This document shows, one piece after another, positions 39,182 through 47,999 of a DNA stretch of 64,000 nucleotides. Source of the stretch: Streptococcus sp. (GTDB lineage: Bacteria > Bacillota > Bacilli > Lactobacillales > Streptococcaceae). The stretch is taken from contig DOTL01000011.1 of the NCBI GenBank assembly GCA_003521145.1, positions 1-64,000 of the forward strand, written 5' to 3'. Position numbers and translations under genes: made by a program. Position 1 is the first letter of the stretch; each line of letters begins with the position of its first letter. The notes below the pieces were generated by a model. That model had not been told where the DNA came from. It made no database searches and saw only the letters and a program-made list of their open reading frames with translations.

Positions 39182-39472
39182 ATGTTGGAGCAAATTCTAC
39201 AAAGCCTTTTGATTATCGCAGCAATAGGACTGATGTTGTTTGTCCTTTATCGGATTGTGAAAGTTTCAGGTGCTTTATTTCTTATCGGACTCATCAGTGG
39301 ATTAGTCTTTATAGAAATCTATGGAATTTACCTCTTCTTTACTGAGAGATATCTCTATTCAGAAGATTTAGCAACTAATGGAATTTGGAGTTTTACAGGA
39401 TTTTTTATTGCTTTGAATCTATTTCTTATTTTTAGCATTATTATGAAGTGGTGGAGAAATAGAATAGTTTAA
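39182..39472 (+). CDS. Small membrane protein
   Basis: 96 residues with three hydrophobic helices (about 5-23, 28-52 and 68-88) and a basic C-terminus WWRNRIV. GAGGTG precedes the ATG. No family is recognised. It ends just before a terminator hairpin. Confidence 0.65.
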   Translation: MLEQILQSLLIIAAIGLMLFVLYRIVKVSGALFLIGLISGLVFIEIYGIYLFFTERYLYSEDLATNGIWSFTGFFIALNLFLIFSIIMKWWRNRIV

Positions 39473-39478
39473 CACGGA

Positions 39479-39503
39479 GGATTACCAATGGGTAGTCCTT
39501 TTT
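39479..39503 (+). terminator. Terminator after 39472
   Basis: GGATTACC and GGTAGTCC pair around AATG, followed by T5. The T-run runs directly into the ICE promoter motif. Confidence 0.8.
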
Positions 39504-39504
39504 C

Positions 39505-39539
39505 TTGTGATAAAATCTCCAAGCTAATCTTGATATGAT
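39505..39539 (+). promoter_or_regulatory. ICE promoter motif, copy 3
   Basis: TTGTGATAAAATCTCCAAG at 39505 with TATGAT at 39534-39539, the same 23-base interval as in copies 1 and 2. The internal part differs (AAAATC shifted by three), but TTGTGATA, AAATC and AAG are kept. It precedes the VirB8-like gene by 28 bases. Confidence 0.6.
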
Positions 39540-39567
39540 GAAGCTATCACTAATAGAGGAGTAAGCC

Positions 39568-40206
39568 ATGTTAAATAAAGTGAAAGCTCGATTTCTGATT
39601 GGAGTAGGAGGTTTAATCGCAGTCAGTTTTATGGTCATGATTGGCTACACGATTGGCTCACAAACCATTTCAAAGCAAACAGAGAACCAAATACGAGCAG
39701 AAGCCAATAAACTTGTGTCAAAGAAAAAGAAGGAGGAAAGAGCGACAGTCCTATCAGATGAGCTTGTCAATGAATTTCTCACTCAATATTTCACCAAGGT
39801 CCAGCTGGGTGAAAATAACGCTCGTATCAAACCCTACATGACGGACTCGGCATTTTCAGAAGAGGAAGCAAATCAGAATAAAGCGATCAATCAAGTTTAT
39901 AAAGACTATATGCTTGACTACCGATTTGAATCAGCCAGTATCTATGTCAATACAGAAAGCCATGTTGCACTTGCGGAAGTTTCCTATCAAGTAACTTATG
40001 TTTCTGATTTGAGTGAGCAACAACAGCGAACAACTCAGACAGAAACCAAGACAGTTATGTTATCCTACTCCAAAGTTTCCGACAAGCTCCTAGTTAATCA
40101 GTTGACCATTTGGAATGGGAAACTGGAGGACATGAAAGAAGCAACAGATGGAGCCAATTCCAGTATACCAACGATCCAAGGAACTACAACAAGCGAGAAC
40201 AACTAG
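39568..40206 (+). CDS. Membrane-anchored VirB8/TcpC-like candidate
   Basis: 212 residues: a short basic tail, one membrane helix (about 8-30), a coiled stretch to 60, then an extracytoplasmic domain of about 130 residues with the alternating strand/helix pattern of NTF2-like VirB8 proteins (VNEFLTQYFTKVQLGENNAR, HVALAEVSYQVTYV). The fold is suggested by size and position only. A Ser/Thr-rich tail ends the protein. It is controlled by the ICE-type promoter. Confidence 0.6.
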   Translation: MLNKVKARFLIGVGGLIAVSFMVMIGYTIGSQTISKQTENQIRAEANKLVSKKKKEERATVLSDELVNEFLTQYFTKVQLGENNARIKPYMTDSAFSEEEANQNKAINQVYKDYMLDYRFESASIYVNTESHVALAEVSYQVTYVSDLSEQQQRTTQTETKTVMLSYSKVSDKLLVNQLTIWNGKLEDMKEATDGANSSIPTIQGTTTSENN

Positions 40207-40231
40207 CAGGAGACAGTCTTCTGCTTTTTTT
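40205..40231 (+). terminator. Hairpin between 40206 and the primase-like gene
   Basis: AGCAG-AGA and TCT-CTGCT pair, followed by T7. The next ribosome-binding site is only about five bases downstream, so this is probably a partial terminator. Confidence 0.75.
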
Positions 40232-40245
40232 GATAGGGAGACAAA

Positions 40246-41322
40246 ATGACACGAATTAAAGCAGTAAAACAAAAGGCCATTTTAGATGTGGCTGAAAGTC
40301 TGGGTTATTCCTTCAGACGTTTATCAGGACACATTTATGAACACCCAGACCATGATTCCTTTCGGATTTTTGCCGATACCAATACTTTCAAATGGTTTTC
40401 AAGAGATATGCAAGGGGATGTGATAGACTTTGTTCAATTAGTAGCAGGCGTTACTTTCAAAGAGGCTGTATCCTATCTTGAAACTGGGGATTTTGAACAA
40501 GCTAAGTTGATAGAAGAAACGTATCAACCGTTTCAATATTATTTGCATGAAGAACCCTTTCAGCAAGCACGTATTTACTTAAAAGACATCCGTGGCCTAA
40601 GTGATCAGACTATCAATACCTTTGGTAGACAAGGATTGCTTGCTCAAGCTACTTATCAAGCGGAGTCGGTTTTAGTATTTAAAAGCTATGACCATAATGG
40701 GATTTTACAGGCCGCAAGCCTTCAAGGTCTCGTCAAAAATGAAGAAAAATACAATCGAGGCTATCTCAAAAAAATCATGAAAGGCTCAAAAGGCCATGTT
40801 GGTATTAGTTTCGATATTGGGAATCCCAAGCGACTCATTTTTTGTGAATCAGTTATCGATATGATGAGTTATTATCAGCTTCACCCAAAGCAACTATCAG
40901 ATGTTCGCCTGGTGTCAATGGAAGGCTTAAAACTTTCAGTGATTGCTTATCAGACCTTACGTCTAGCAGCCGAGGAACAAGGGAAATTGGCATTTCTAGA
41001 TACAGTAAAACCAAGCAGACTTAGCTATTATCTTCAGGCAATACAAGAGACGACAAACTTTTTCCAAACCCATTCAAACGTCATAACAATGGCTGTTGAT
41101 AATGATGAAGCAGGAAGAGAATTTTGTCAGAAACTGTCAGATAAAGGACTTCCAATCACCAAAGATTTACCACCATTGCAGGGACTAGAAACAAAGTCAG
41201 ATTGGAATGATATTGTGAAGCAACAGAAAGATATATCCTTAAGCAATCTTATTCAGTCAGCCCAGATACAAGCCATTAAGAATCATCCTCCACCAAAACG
41301 AGAGCGTGCTATGGAATTGTGA
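40246..41322 (+). CDS. DUF3991/TOPRIM primase-like protein
   Basis: 358 residues. The N-terminal region carries HPDHDSFRIF then TFKWFSRDMQGDVIDFVQLV, the zinc-free DUF3991 relative of the primase zinc domain. A TOPRIM domain follows near residue 275-310 (VITMAVDNDEAGREF). Proteins of this kind may prime the complementary strand after conjugation. GGGAG precedes the ATG. The stop TGA overlaps the next promoter motif. Confidence 0.8.
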   Translation: MTRIKAVKQKAILDVAESLGYSFRRLSGHIYEHPDHDSFRIFADTNTFKWFSRDMQGDVIDFVQLVAGVTFKEAVSYLETGDFEQAKLIEETYQPFQYYLHEEPFQQARIYLKDIRGLSDQTINTFGRQGLLAQATYQAESVLVFKSYDHNGILQAASLQGLVKNEEKYNRGYLKKIMKGSKGHVGISFDIGNPKRLIFCESVIDMMSYYQLHPKQLSDVRLVSMEGLKLSVIAYQTLRLAAEEQGKLAFLDTVKPSRLSYYLQAIQETTNFFQTHSNVITMAVDNDEAGREFCQKLSDKGLPITKDLPPLQGLETKSDWNDIVKQQKDISLSNLIQSAQIQAIKNHPPPKRERAMEL

Positions 41323-41351
41323 TAACAAAATCAAGTCCGCTATCATAATCT
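41317..41351 (+). promoter_or_regulatory. ICE promoter motif, copy 4
   Basis: TTGTGATAACAAAATCAAG at 41317-41335; the -10 is less clear (TAATCT at the 23-base position, or CATAAT two bases earlier). It overlaps the stop codon of the preceding gene, as copy 1 does. Confidence 0.55.
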
Positions 41352-41375
41352 AGAATGTGACAAGGAGGACACCCT

Positions 41376-41603
41376 ATGAGTGTGATTGAACGTCTGGCTG
41401 AAAAAGTAGCTAGGCAAGAAGGAAAGGTCTCACGTGAGACGGAGAAATTGGAACACTATCGTGACCAACTACAAACTGTAATGTATAGCACCTTTATCAA
41501 ACGGCAACAATCTAGTCAGTTGTCATTTCATGAAGCACTGGAGCAAGCCTTCGGTAAAGAAACCACACTACGACCAAATTACAGAAATGAGGATACAGAA
41601 TGA
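41376..41603 (+). CDS. Small ICE protein, helical
   Basis: 75 residues with a coiled-coil N-terminal half (MSVIERLAEKVARQEGKVSR). AAGGAGGAC precedes the ATG. It overlaps the next start by four bases. No function is known; it is the first gene of a three-gene operon driven by ICE promoter copy 4. Confidence 0.65.
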   Translation: MSVIERLAEKVARQEGKVSRETEKLEHYRDQLQTVMYSTFIKRQQSSQLSFHEALEQAFGKETTLRPNYRNEDTE

Positions 41604-41989
41604 GTAAAACATGGAATTTTGATCAGCCACTAGACGATGTGAAACCAACATCGTCCCATGAAGAACGAGCAAAAATCGCAGCACTTTTTCATGAACAGGA
41701 TGAAAAACCAATTGAAGAAGTAGATTATGTGGCTGCTTTTGAACAGCAACAAAAGGAGTCAGAATCTAAAGATGTACAAACGCTCGCATCAACCGTTAAA
41801 CAAAGTCAGCCGAAGAAGGTAAATATAACAAGTGACTATAAACAACACTTGGCTGATACCATTGCACAAAACGACAAGGATATTTCCGCCTGTCAGAAGC
41901 AAATTGAAGAACTTCATCAATTGATTGATGAAAAGAAAATCCAAAATAAAAAGTTGCAGACTATTTCAGTAGCTATTGATGATTTATAA
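41600..41989 (+). CDS. Coiled-coil ICE protein
   Basis: 129 residues, acidic start (MSKTWNFDQPLDDVKPTSS) and a C-terminal coiled coil (IAQNDKDISACQKQIEELHQ). ATGA overlap with the gene before makes translation coupled. No family is assigned. Confidence 0.65.
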   Translation: MSKTWNFDQPLDDVKPTSSHEERAKIAALFHEQDEKPIEEVDYVAAFEQQQKESESKDVQTLASTVKQSQPKKVNITSDYKQHLADTIAQNDKDISACQKQIEELHQLIDEKKIQNKKLQTISVAIDDL

Positions 41990-41993
41990 GTCA

Positions 41994-42019
41994 GGTAGTC
42001 CTATGCAGGCTACCTTTTT
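41994..42019 (+). terminator. Intra-operon terminator-like hairpin
   Basis: GGTAG and CTACC pair around an 11-base loop, followed by T5, only about ten bases before the ribosome-binding site of the next gene. Confidence 0.55.
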
Positions 42020-42038
42020 ACGATTTAAGGAGAAGAAA

Positions 42039-42329
42039 ATGAAATTCTTTCAACAGAAAAAACAGAACCAGGATCAATTTAAACGACTGATTCATCGACT
42101 ATCAGAGATGTCAGATAGTGAACTAACTAAAGTAGAGCAACTCCTAGATGTGGTCTTTGATTCAAGTTTCAAGTCTAGTGAGAGAGTGGAAATATCTAGT
42201 GACATTATCACCGATGAGGAACAAAGTCTTGATAAATCAATCCAAGAAGTGAAAAACAAACTGAATACTGAGCAGTTGGAAAAGCGAATAGAGCAGTTTA
42301 AGCAATCGAAGAAACCTAAAAACGGGTAA
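42039..42329 (+). CDS. Small charged ICE protein
   Basis: 96 residues from ATG 42039 behind AAGGAGAAG; the longer upstream frame has no ribosome-binding site. The product is basic at both ends (KFFQQKKQNQDQFKRLIHRL, then RIEQFKQSKKPKNG) and helical. No function is assigned. Confidence 0.65.
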   Translation: MKFFQQKKQNQDQFKRLIHRLSEMSDSELTKVEQLLDVVFDSSFKSSERVEISSDIITDEEQSLDKSIQEVKNKLNTEQLEKRIEQFKQSKKPKNG

Positions 42330-42360
42330 CGCACCATATTTGGTGCATTATCCGTTTTTT
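42319..42360 (+). terminator. Terminator and possible pezAT operator
   Basis: AACGG..GCACCA pairs with TTGGTGC..CCGTT, followed by T6. The inner GCACCATATTTGGTGC is almost symmetrical and directly precedes TATAAT at 42365, so it could also bind the PezA repressor. The terminator part is clear; the operator part is a guess. Confidence 0.75.
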
Positions 42361-42398
42361 ATGGTATAATGAAAGCAAATATGAGGAGGTCTTTATCT

Positions 42399-42875
42399 AT
42401 GATCGGAGACAATATCAAGTCACTACGCCATACACATGATTTAACACAACCAGAATTTGCGAAAATGGTCGGGATTTCACGCAATAGCCTGAGTCGCTAC
42501 GAAAATGGAACCAGCACTGTTTCAACTGAACTCATCGACCGTATTTGTCAGAAATTTAACGTTTCTTATGTTGATATTGTAGGAGAGGACAAGATGCTAA
42601 CACCTGTTGAAGATTACCAACTGACTTTAAAAGTAGAAGTGATAAAAGAACGTGGAGCTGCCATTTTATCACAGCTTTATAGATACCAGGATAGTCAAGA
42701 TATTGCTTTTGATGATGAATCGAATCCGTGGATTCTCATGAGTGATGACTTGGCGGAATTGATTAACACGAAAATTTACCTTGTCGATACTTTCGATGAA
42801 ATAGAGCGTTACAATGGCTATTTAGACGGTATCGAGCGGATGTTAGACATGGTGCATCATCGGGTGGTGGCTTAA
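42399..42875 (+). CDS. pezA: PezA antitoxin and repressor
   Basis: 158 residues from ATG 42399, chosen for AGGAGG at 42382-42388. The XRE helix-turn-helix spans about 5-60 (THDLTQPEFAKMVGISRNSL, SRYENGT), and a C-terminal antitoxin part with ESNPWILMSDDLAEL covers the PezT kinase site. The length equals pneumococcal PezA and the sequence matches my memory of it. It is the first gene of a toxin-antitoxin operon that it should repress. Confidence 0.92.
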   Translation: MIGDNIKSLRHTHDLTQPEFAKMVGISRNSLSRYENGTSTVSTELIDRICQKFNVSYVDIVGEDKMLTPVEDYQLTLKVEVIKERGAAILSQLYRYQDSQDIAFDDESNPWILMSDDLAELINTKIYLVDTFDEIERYNGYLDGIERMLDMVHHRVVA

Positions 42876-43645
42876 TGCGGTTGGAAGAATTTAGTGAAGC
42901 TGAGTTTCAGAAGGCTTTACAGCAAACCATTCGGGCTTTAACCCGAGGAAAGACGATTCCAGATCGACCAAAAGCTATCTTGCTTGGAGGACAAAGCGGG
43001 GCAGGTAAGACTACTATTCATCGTATCAAGCAAAAAGAATTTCAAGGTAATATCATTATCATCGATGGTGATAGCTACCGTTCTCAGCATCCCAACTACT
43101 TAGCCCTGCAAGAAAAGTATGGCAAGGACAGCGTGGACTATACCAAGGGATTTGCAGGAAAAATGGTAGAGCATCTGGTTGATGAACTCAGTGAACGTGG
43201 TTATCATTTGTTAATTGAAGGGACTTTACGAACCACTCAAGTTCCTCGTCAGACTGCTCAATTATTAGCTTCGAAAGGATACCAAATTTCCTTAGCTGTG
43301 ATTGGTACCAAACCAGAACTGTCCTATCTCAGTACCTTGATTCGTTACGAAGAGCTTTATGTCATAGATCCGACTCAGGCCAGAGCAACCCCAAAAGAAC
43401 ACCATGATGGGATTGTAGAGAACTTGGTTGATAACTTAAAGGAGCTTGAAAGCGATAAACTCTTTGACCAGATTCAGATTTATCAAAGAGATAGGACTTG
43501 TATCTATGACTCTGAAACTGATGAAGGCTCCGCGGCAGAAGTGCTACAAGAATGCCTCTTCGGAAAATGGAGCAAGGTAGAGGAAGAGATGTTGAAGGTG
43601 GGACGGGAACGGTTGAGAGAGTTTTCAGTAATGAAAGAAAATTAG
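42875..43645 (+). CDS. pezT: PezT zeta-type toxin kinase
   Basis: 256 residues. The Walker A motif ILLGGQSGAGKTTIH near residue 37, DGDSYRSQHPNY near 62 and the EGTLRT segment near 114 are those of the zeta/PezT UDP-N-acetylglucosamine kinases, which poison cell-wall synthesis when PezA is lost. Its ATG overlaps the PezA stop by one base. It appears intact. Confidence 0.92.
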   Translation: MRLEEFSEAEFQKALQQTIRALTRGKTIPDRPKAILLGGQSGAGKTTIHRIKQKEFQGNIIIIDGDSYRSQHPNYLALQEKYGKDSVDYTKGFAGKMVEHLVDELSERGYHLLIEGTLRTTQVPRQTAQLLASKGYQISLAVIGTKPELSYLSTLIRYEELYVIDPTQARATPKEHHDGIVENLVDNLKELESDKLFDQIQIYQRDRTCIYDSETDEGSAAEVLQECLFGKWSKVEEEMLKVGRERLREFSVMKEN

Positions 43646-43658
43646 GAGGAGATATGGT

Positions 43659-45905
43659 ATGTATTTAAAAAGTTTGTCGATAAAAAATTATAGAAAATAT
43701 GGCGAAGAAGTTCAGACTATTAACTTTGCTCATAGTAAATGGCCAGAAATGTTAGGTGTTGATGATGAATCGAAAAAGATAAATATAACAGAAGAGTATA
43801 TATCAAAAAGTTCATCGTTAATTGTAGGAAAAAATAATTCTGGTAAAAGTACAATTGTCAAATTATTAAATACACTGCAAAATACCAAGTCAGGTAGTAG
43901 AAATATTTTCAAGCATACAGATTTTAACTTAAAAATGTTATCAGATTGGTACCAAGAGAATATTGAAAGTAAATCTGAAGAGGAGATAAAAAGTATTGAT
44001 AAGTTTCCTAGTATGGAGTTTCTGTTGGTATTAGGAATTGATGATGAAAATGATATAATTTCAAGTTTCGAAGATATACTAATTTTAGGTGGAATAGATT
44101 CAGATGAAGTTCAAGAAAATGCGGAGGTGGCAGAAGTCTCAATTAATATTAAGTATGAAGTAGCAGATGTGGTGGCTTTTTTAGAAGAGCTAGTTAAAAT
44201 TAAGACTAGCTATTTTGATGATAGAGAACAGCGTGATGGACAATACTTAGTATATAAAAAAGAGATTCGGTATCGAAAATTTTTAGGTTTGTTTAGCAGT
44301 AATTACTTTATATTAAATTGTTATCCGCTGGGAAGAGAGGAGCCTGCTAAAGAATTTTCTCTATCTTCATTACTAAAGGTAGAGACAATAGAAGCAAATA
44401 CGGTTAAAAATGACAAGACACTTTCACAAGCTTATAATAAAATAGTTTCAACTTATATAAAAAATAATGATATTGCAGCAATTGATAGTTTAGTTGGTGA
44501 TATTAATTATCGAGTAAAGGATATGGTTGATGCCAATATAAAGGATATTCTTCGAAGTGCAGTATCTAGTATTGAGTCAACTAAGAATTTACAGATGAAT
44601 TTACATCCAGATGTAACTTTAGAAAAGATTTTTGCAAACAGCATTATTTATGAGTACCAAGAGGGAAATAATAATATACCTGAAAGCCAGTTTGGTATGG
44701 GATATACTAATTTGATGGTTATTATCGCAAAGATTGTTGACTATATTGAGTTATATAGCGAGAAGGATATTAATGGTTCAGTAAACATTCTCTGTATTGA
44801 AGAACCAGAGTCATTTATGCATCCTCAGATGCAAGAATTATTTATAAAGAATATTTCAAAAGCAATTGCTACCTTACTAGGTAAAAAACAACAACTAGAT
44901 ACATTTCAAATTCTCATCACAACTCACTCAACACATATTTTAAACAGTAAGATTCAATCAGGAAATACGCTTAATAATATTAGTTATCTAGGTCAAACAG
45001 GTGTAAATAATTTTATAAAAAATATAAGTGATGATGCAATAGTATCCGGTATAGATATTGATAAGAAAGCTTATGAATATATAAAAAAATATTTTAGGCT
45101 AGAGGTTTCAGATATTTTCTTTGCTGATGCAATTATTTTGGTTGAGGGAGTTTCTGAAGAAACTTATCTTAGATATGAAATTGATAGACATCCAATATTG
45201 AAATATCATCACATTAAGGTTTATAGAATTGATGGTGCATATGCCCACCAGTTTATTAGTTTGCTAGAATTGTTGAATATTAAAACAATTATTTTTACGG
45301 ATTTGGATTTAAAAAGAACTGAGGATGAAATGAAAGTCGATATAAAGGATAATGATGTTCCTGATATTATTCCATCTAATATTTCTGATTTAGCAGGAAA
45401 ATATGCTATTGGAGAAAGTTCTTTGACTACAAATGGTACTCTTCAATATTTTATAAAAAAAGAACTATCCGATGAGAATGCTGAATACAGTAGGATAAAT
45501 AGCAAGTTAATTGAAATGCTTACTGATAAAGAAGAATTGATTGTTGAGTATAAAAATGTTTCCGCACATTCTCAAGGTAAAATCAATGGATACTATGCTA
45601 CCAGCTTTGAAGAAGCAATTATTTTAACTAATGCTGTAAACAACAATGATGAGAATCTAAATAAAAAATCTTTAATTAAACTTTTACAGTATGTACATCC
45701 TAGAATGAAATATTTTGGAGATATTGACGAAACATCGGAAATCGCTGACAAATCTTATATGTATCAAGTTAAATTATCTGATGGAAAATCAAAATTTTCT
45801 ACAGGGGTAGTATTCTTATCTATAACTGATGATACCTTTAATCTCAAACTTCCTAAATATATTGAATCAGGTTTAGAGTCGCTTTGTGATTATTTCAAGG
45901 AGTAA
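43659..45905 (+). CDS. gajA: OLD-family ATPase/TOPRIM nuclease, Gabija GajA-like
   Basis: 748 residues. The ATPase has SLIVGKNNSGKSTIVKLL near 55-70 and Walker B ILCIEEPESFMHPQM near 388, followed by ITTHSTHIL. A TOPRIM nuclease follows: ADAIILVEGVSEETYLRYE near 490 and IIFTDLDLKR near 545, holding the acidic residues. A UvrD-like helicase gene starts three bases after the stop, so this is a class 2 OLD pair, Gabija type. AGGAGG precedes the ATG. Its AT-rich codon use differs from the transfer genes, suggesting cargo. Confidence 0.85.
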   Translation: MYLKSLSIKNYRKYGEEVQTINFAHSKWPEMLGVDDESKKINITEEYISKSSSLIVGKNNSGKSTIVKLLNTLQNTKSGSRNIFKHTDFNLKMLSDWYQENIESKSEEEIKSIDKFPSMEFLLVLGIDDENDIISSFEDILILGGIDSDEVQENAEVAEVSINIKYEVADVVAFLEELVKIKTSYFDDREQRDGQYLVYKKEIRYRKFLGLFSSNYFILNCYPLGREEPAKEFSLSSLLKVETIEANTVKNDKTLSQAYNKIVSTYIKNNDIAAIDSLVGDINYRVKDMVDANIKDILRSAVSSIESTKNLQMNLHPDVTLEKIFANSIIYEYQEGNNNIPESQFGMGYTNLMVIIAKIVDYIELYSEKDINGSVNILCIEEPESFMHPQMQELFIKNISKAIATLLGKKQQLDTFQILITTHSTHILNSKIQSGNTLNNISYLGQTGVNNFIKNISDDAIVSGIDIDKKAYEYIKKYFRLEVSDIFFADAIILVEGVSEETYLRYEIDRHPILKYHHIKVYRIDGAYAHQFISLLELLNIKTIIFTDLDLKRTEDEMKVDIKDNDVPDIIPSNISDLAGKYAIGESSLTTNGTLQYFIKKELSDENAEYSRINSKLIEMLTDKEELIVEYKNVSAHSQGKINGYYATSFEEAIILTNAVNNNDENLNKKSLIKLLQYVHPRMKYFGDIDETSEIADKSYMYQVKLSDGKSKFSTGVVFLSITDDTFNLKLPKYIESGLESLCDYFKE

Positions 45906-45908
45906 ACG

Positions 45909-47924
45909 ATGACACATACGATTAGTCCAGAAAATAGAGAACTAGAGTTAGGCATTCAGCAAAAAATTAATGAATGTTTAGATAATTTTGAGAGCTTTTG
46001 TTTCAATGCTGGTGCTGGAGCTGGAAAAACCTATGCACTTCAAAAATCAATTGAGCATATTTTGAAGACGAAGGGAGAAAATTTAAAGTTAAGTAATCAA
46101 AAAATCTTATGTATCACTTATACTAATGCTGCAAAAGATGAGATTCTTAATCGACTTGGCAAAAATTCCTCGGCAGTAGTTTCTACAATTCATGAATTTC
46201 TTTGGGGATTTATTTCTATCCAGCAAGGGTTATTGACTGTAGAGCATAATAACAAGATCAAAGAGGAACTTAATAAAATTGAACAAAAGATAAACGCGAA
46301 CCCACTTTCTGGAAGTGTAGATCTGGAGGTTTTCCATAAGGAAATTAGTGATGAAGAATTTTTGAAAATATTCTACAGTACACCAACAACCCCTGCAAGT
46401 AATTTTAAAGATGAGATTATAGGATATAATAAATACTTTAGCGTTTATCTAGGCAATGTAAAAAATTTTACTAGTTTGGTTAAGGATGTTGAAAAGAAGT
46501 GCAAACTTGAAGAAACGTTGAAAGAAATTGAGAATAAGAAATCTAGAAAAATCGTCTATAACCCTATTCGAAATCAGGATAAACTTGAAAATTATGTCAT
46601 TAGTCATGATACGTTGTTACTTTACTGCAAAAATATTATTACAAGTCATAATTTATTAAAGAGATTATTTTCAGATAGATATCCTTATATCTTAGTTGAT
46701 GAGTATCAAGATACAGATGAAAAAGTTGTTGCTATTATTGATAGTATCAGGGAATATTCAAATTCTAAGAAAAACTTAGTAGTAGGATTTTTTGGTGATT
46801 CCTTACAAAATATTTACGGTTCAGGAGTAGGTGTTCTGCCAAATAAAGAAGAATATAAGAGTATTGAGAAAATCTTTAATCGCCGTTCTTCTAAGCAAAT
46901 AGTAGAGTTAATTGAAAAAATTAGGAATGACAATTTTGGTCAACAATCTATATATAGTGATTTTGATAATGGATCTTATAATTTTTACATAGCTGGTAAA
47001 GATTTTAATTTAGATACTTTTTTACAGGAAAATAGCCTGATTAATAATACATCCTGTCTTCTAATGAAAAATGATGATATTTCAAAAGCTCGAGGATTTG
47101 ATGAACTACTATCAGTTTTGAAGAAGTTTCCACGATTTAGTGGTGCTAACTACGAAAACGTGACAAATGAATTTTTACAGAAGAATTTACAGCAGATGGG
47201 ATGGTTTTTAAGAGAGATTTTAACTTTTATAGACTTAATTCAAAAGTCAAGGGATAATAATTCAACGGTCAGGGAGATTGTCCAGTTTGTGACTCCATCT
47301 AAATTAATGATAACATTTGCAGAGATGAAACAGTTTATTAGTAGCTCGAGAGAGATTAACCTATCAACATTGACAATTGATAAATGTATTACTGAAATTG
47401 CTAATATTCAGGGACGAATCTCAGGTGAAGATATTCTAAGAAAAATATTCTCGATAGGTGATACTGCCGAGAACATTTTATTGAATATAAAGAATCGTGC
47501 CTATGATTATTTTTACTATTCTCAAGATTCGGAGGAGTACGAAAGAGAAGTAACAGTTATTGATGAATTTTTTAATCTAGATGTTTCTCGTTTTATCAAA
47601 TGGTATAGTTATATTTTTGATAATCTAAATAATGAGGCAATCTGTTACTACACATTACACGGTTCCAAAGGTCTAGAATTTGATAATGTAGTTGTTATGT
47701 TACAAGATAATTTTGCTAGGAAGAGAAATTATTGTAAATATTTTTTTGAAAACTATAATACTTTAACTGATTCTGATTCACAATTTCAAGAAGTTCGCAA
47801 TCTTCTCTATGTTGCTTGTTCCAGAGCAAAAATAAATCTTCATGTGATATATATTGCTGATATACAAGAAGACATAGTAGATAATATCAAAAACATTTTT
47901 GATGATATAAAATATTTACCATAA
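45909..47924 (+). CDS. gajB: UvrD/PcrA-like helicase, Gabija GajB-like
   Basis: 671 residues. Superfamily 1 motifs in order: FNAGAGAGKTYALQKSI (near 37), ILCITYTNAAKDEI, VSTIHEFLWGF, YILVDEYQDTDEKV (near 260), VGFFGDSLQNIYG, YTLHGSKGLEFDNVVVMLQ (near 580) and RNLLYVACSRAKINL. It is somewhat longer than typical GajB. With GajA it should cut phage or foreign DNA when nucleotide pools fall. AAGGAG precedes the ATG, and a terminator follows. Confidence 0.85.
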   Translation: MTHTISPENRELELGIQQKINECLDNFESFCFNAGAGAGKTYALQKSIEHILKTKGENLKLSNQKILCITYTNAAKDEILNRLGKNSSAVVSTIHEFLWGFISIQQGLLTVEHNNKIKEELNKIEQKINANPLSGSVDLEVFHKEISDEEFLKIFYSTPTTPASNFKDEIIGYNKYFSVYLGNVKNFTSLVKDVEKKCKLEETLKEIENKKSRKIVYNPIRNQDKLENYVISHDTLLLYCKNIITSHNLLKRLFSDRYPYILVDEYQDTDEKVVAIIDSIREYSNSKKNLVVGFFGDSLQNIYGSGVGVLPNKEEYKSIEKIFNRRSSKQIVELIEKIRNDNFGQQSIYSDFDNGSYNFYIAGKDFNLDTFLQENSLINNTSCLLMKNDDISKARGFDELLSVLKKFPRFSGANYENVTNEFLQKNLQQMGWFLREILTFIDLIQKSRDNNSTVREIVQFVTPSKLMITFAEMKQFISSSREINLSTLTIDKCITEIANIQGRISGEDILRKIFSIGDTAENILLNIKNRAYDYFYYSQDSEEYEREVTVIDEFFNLDVSRFIKWYSYIFDNLNNEAICYYTLHGSKGLEFDNVVVMLQDNFARKRNYCKYFFENYNTLTDSDSQFQEVRNLLYVACSRAKINLHVIYIADIQEDIVDNIKNIFDDIKYLP

Positions 47925-47937
47925 TCAAAATATGTAT

Positions 47938-47959
47938 GAGAGCGCCTGCTCTCTTTTTT
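47938..47959 (+). terminator. Terminator after the Gabija operon
   Basis: GAGAGC and GCTCTC pair around GCCT, followed by T6. Confidence 0.9.
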
Positions 47960-47999
47960 CTTACCCTCATTTTTCATGATGTGATACCTTTTCCAAATC

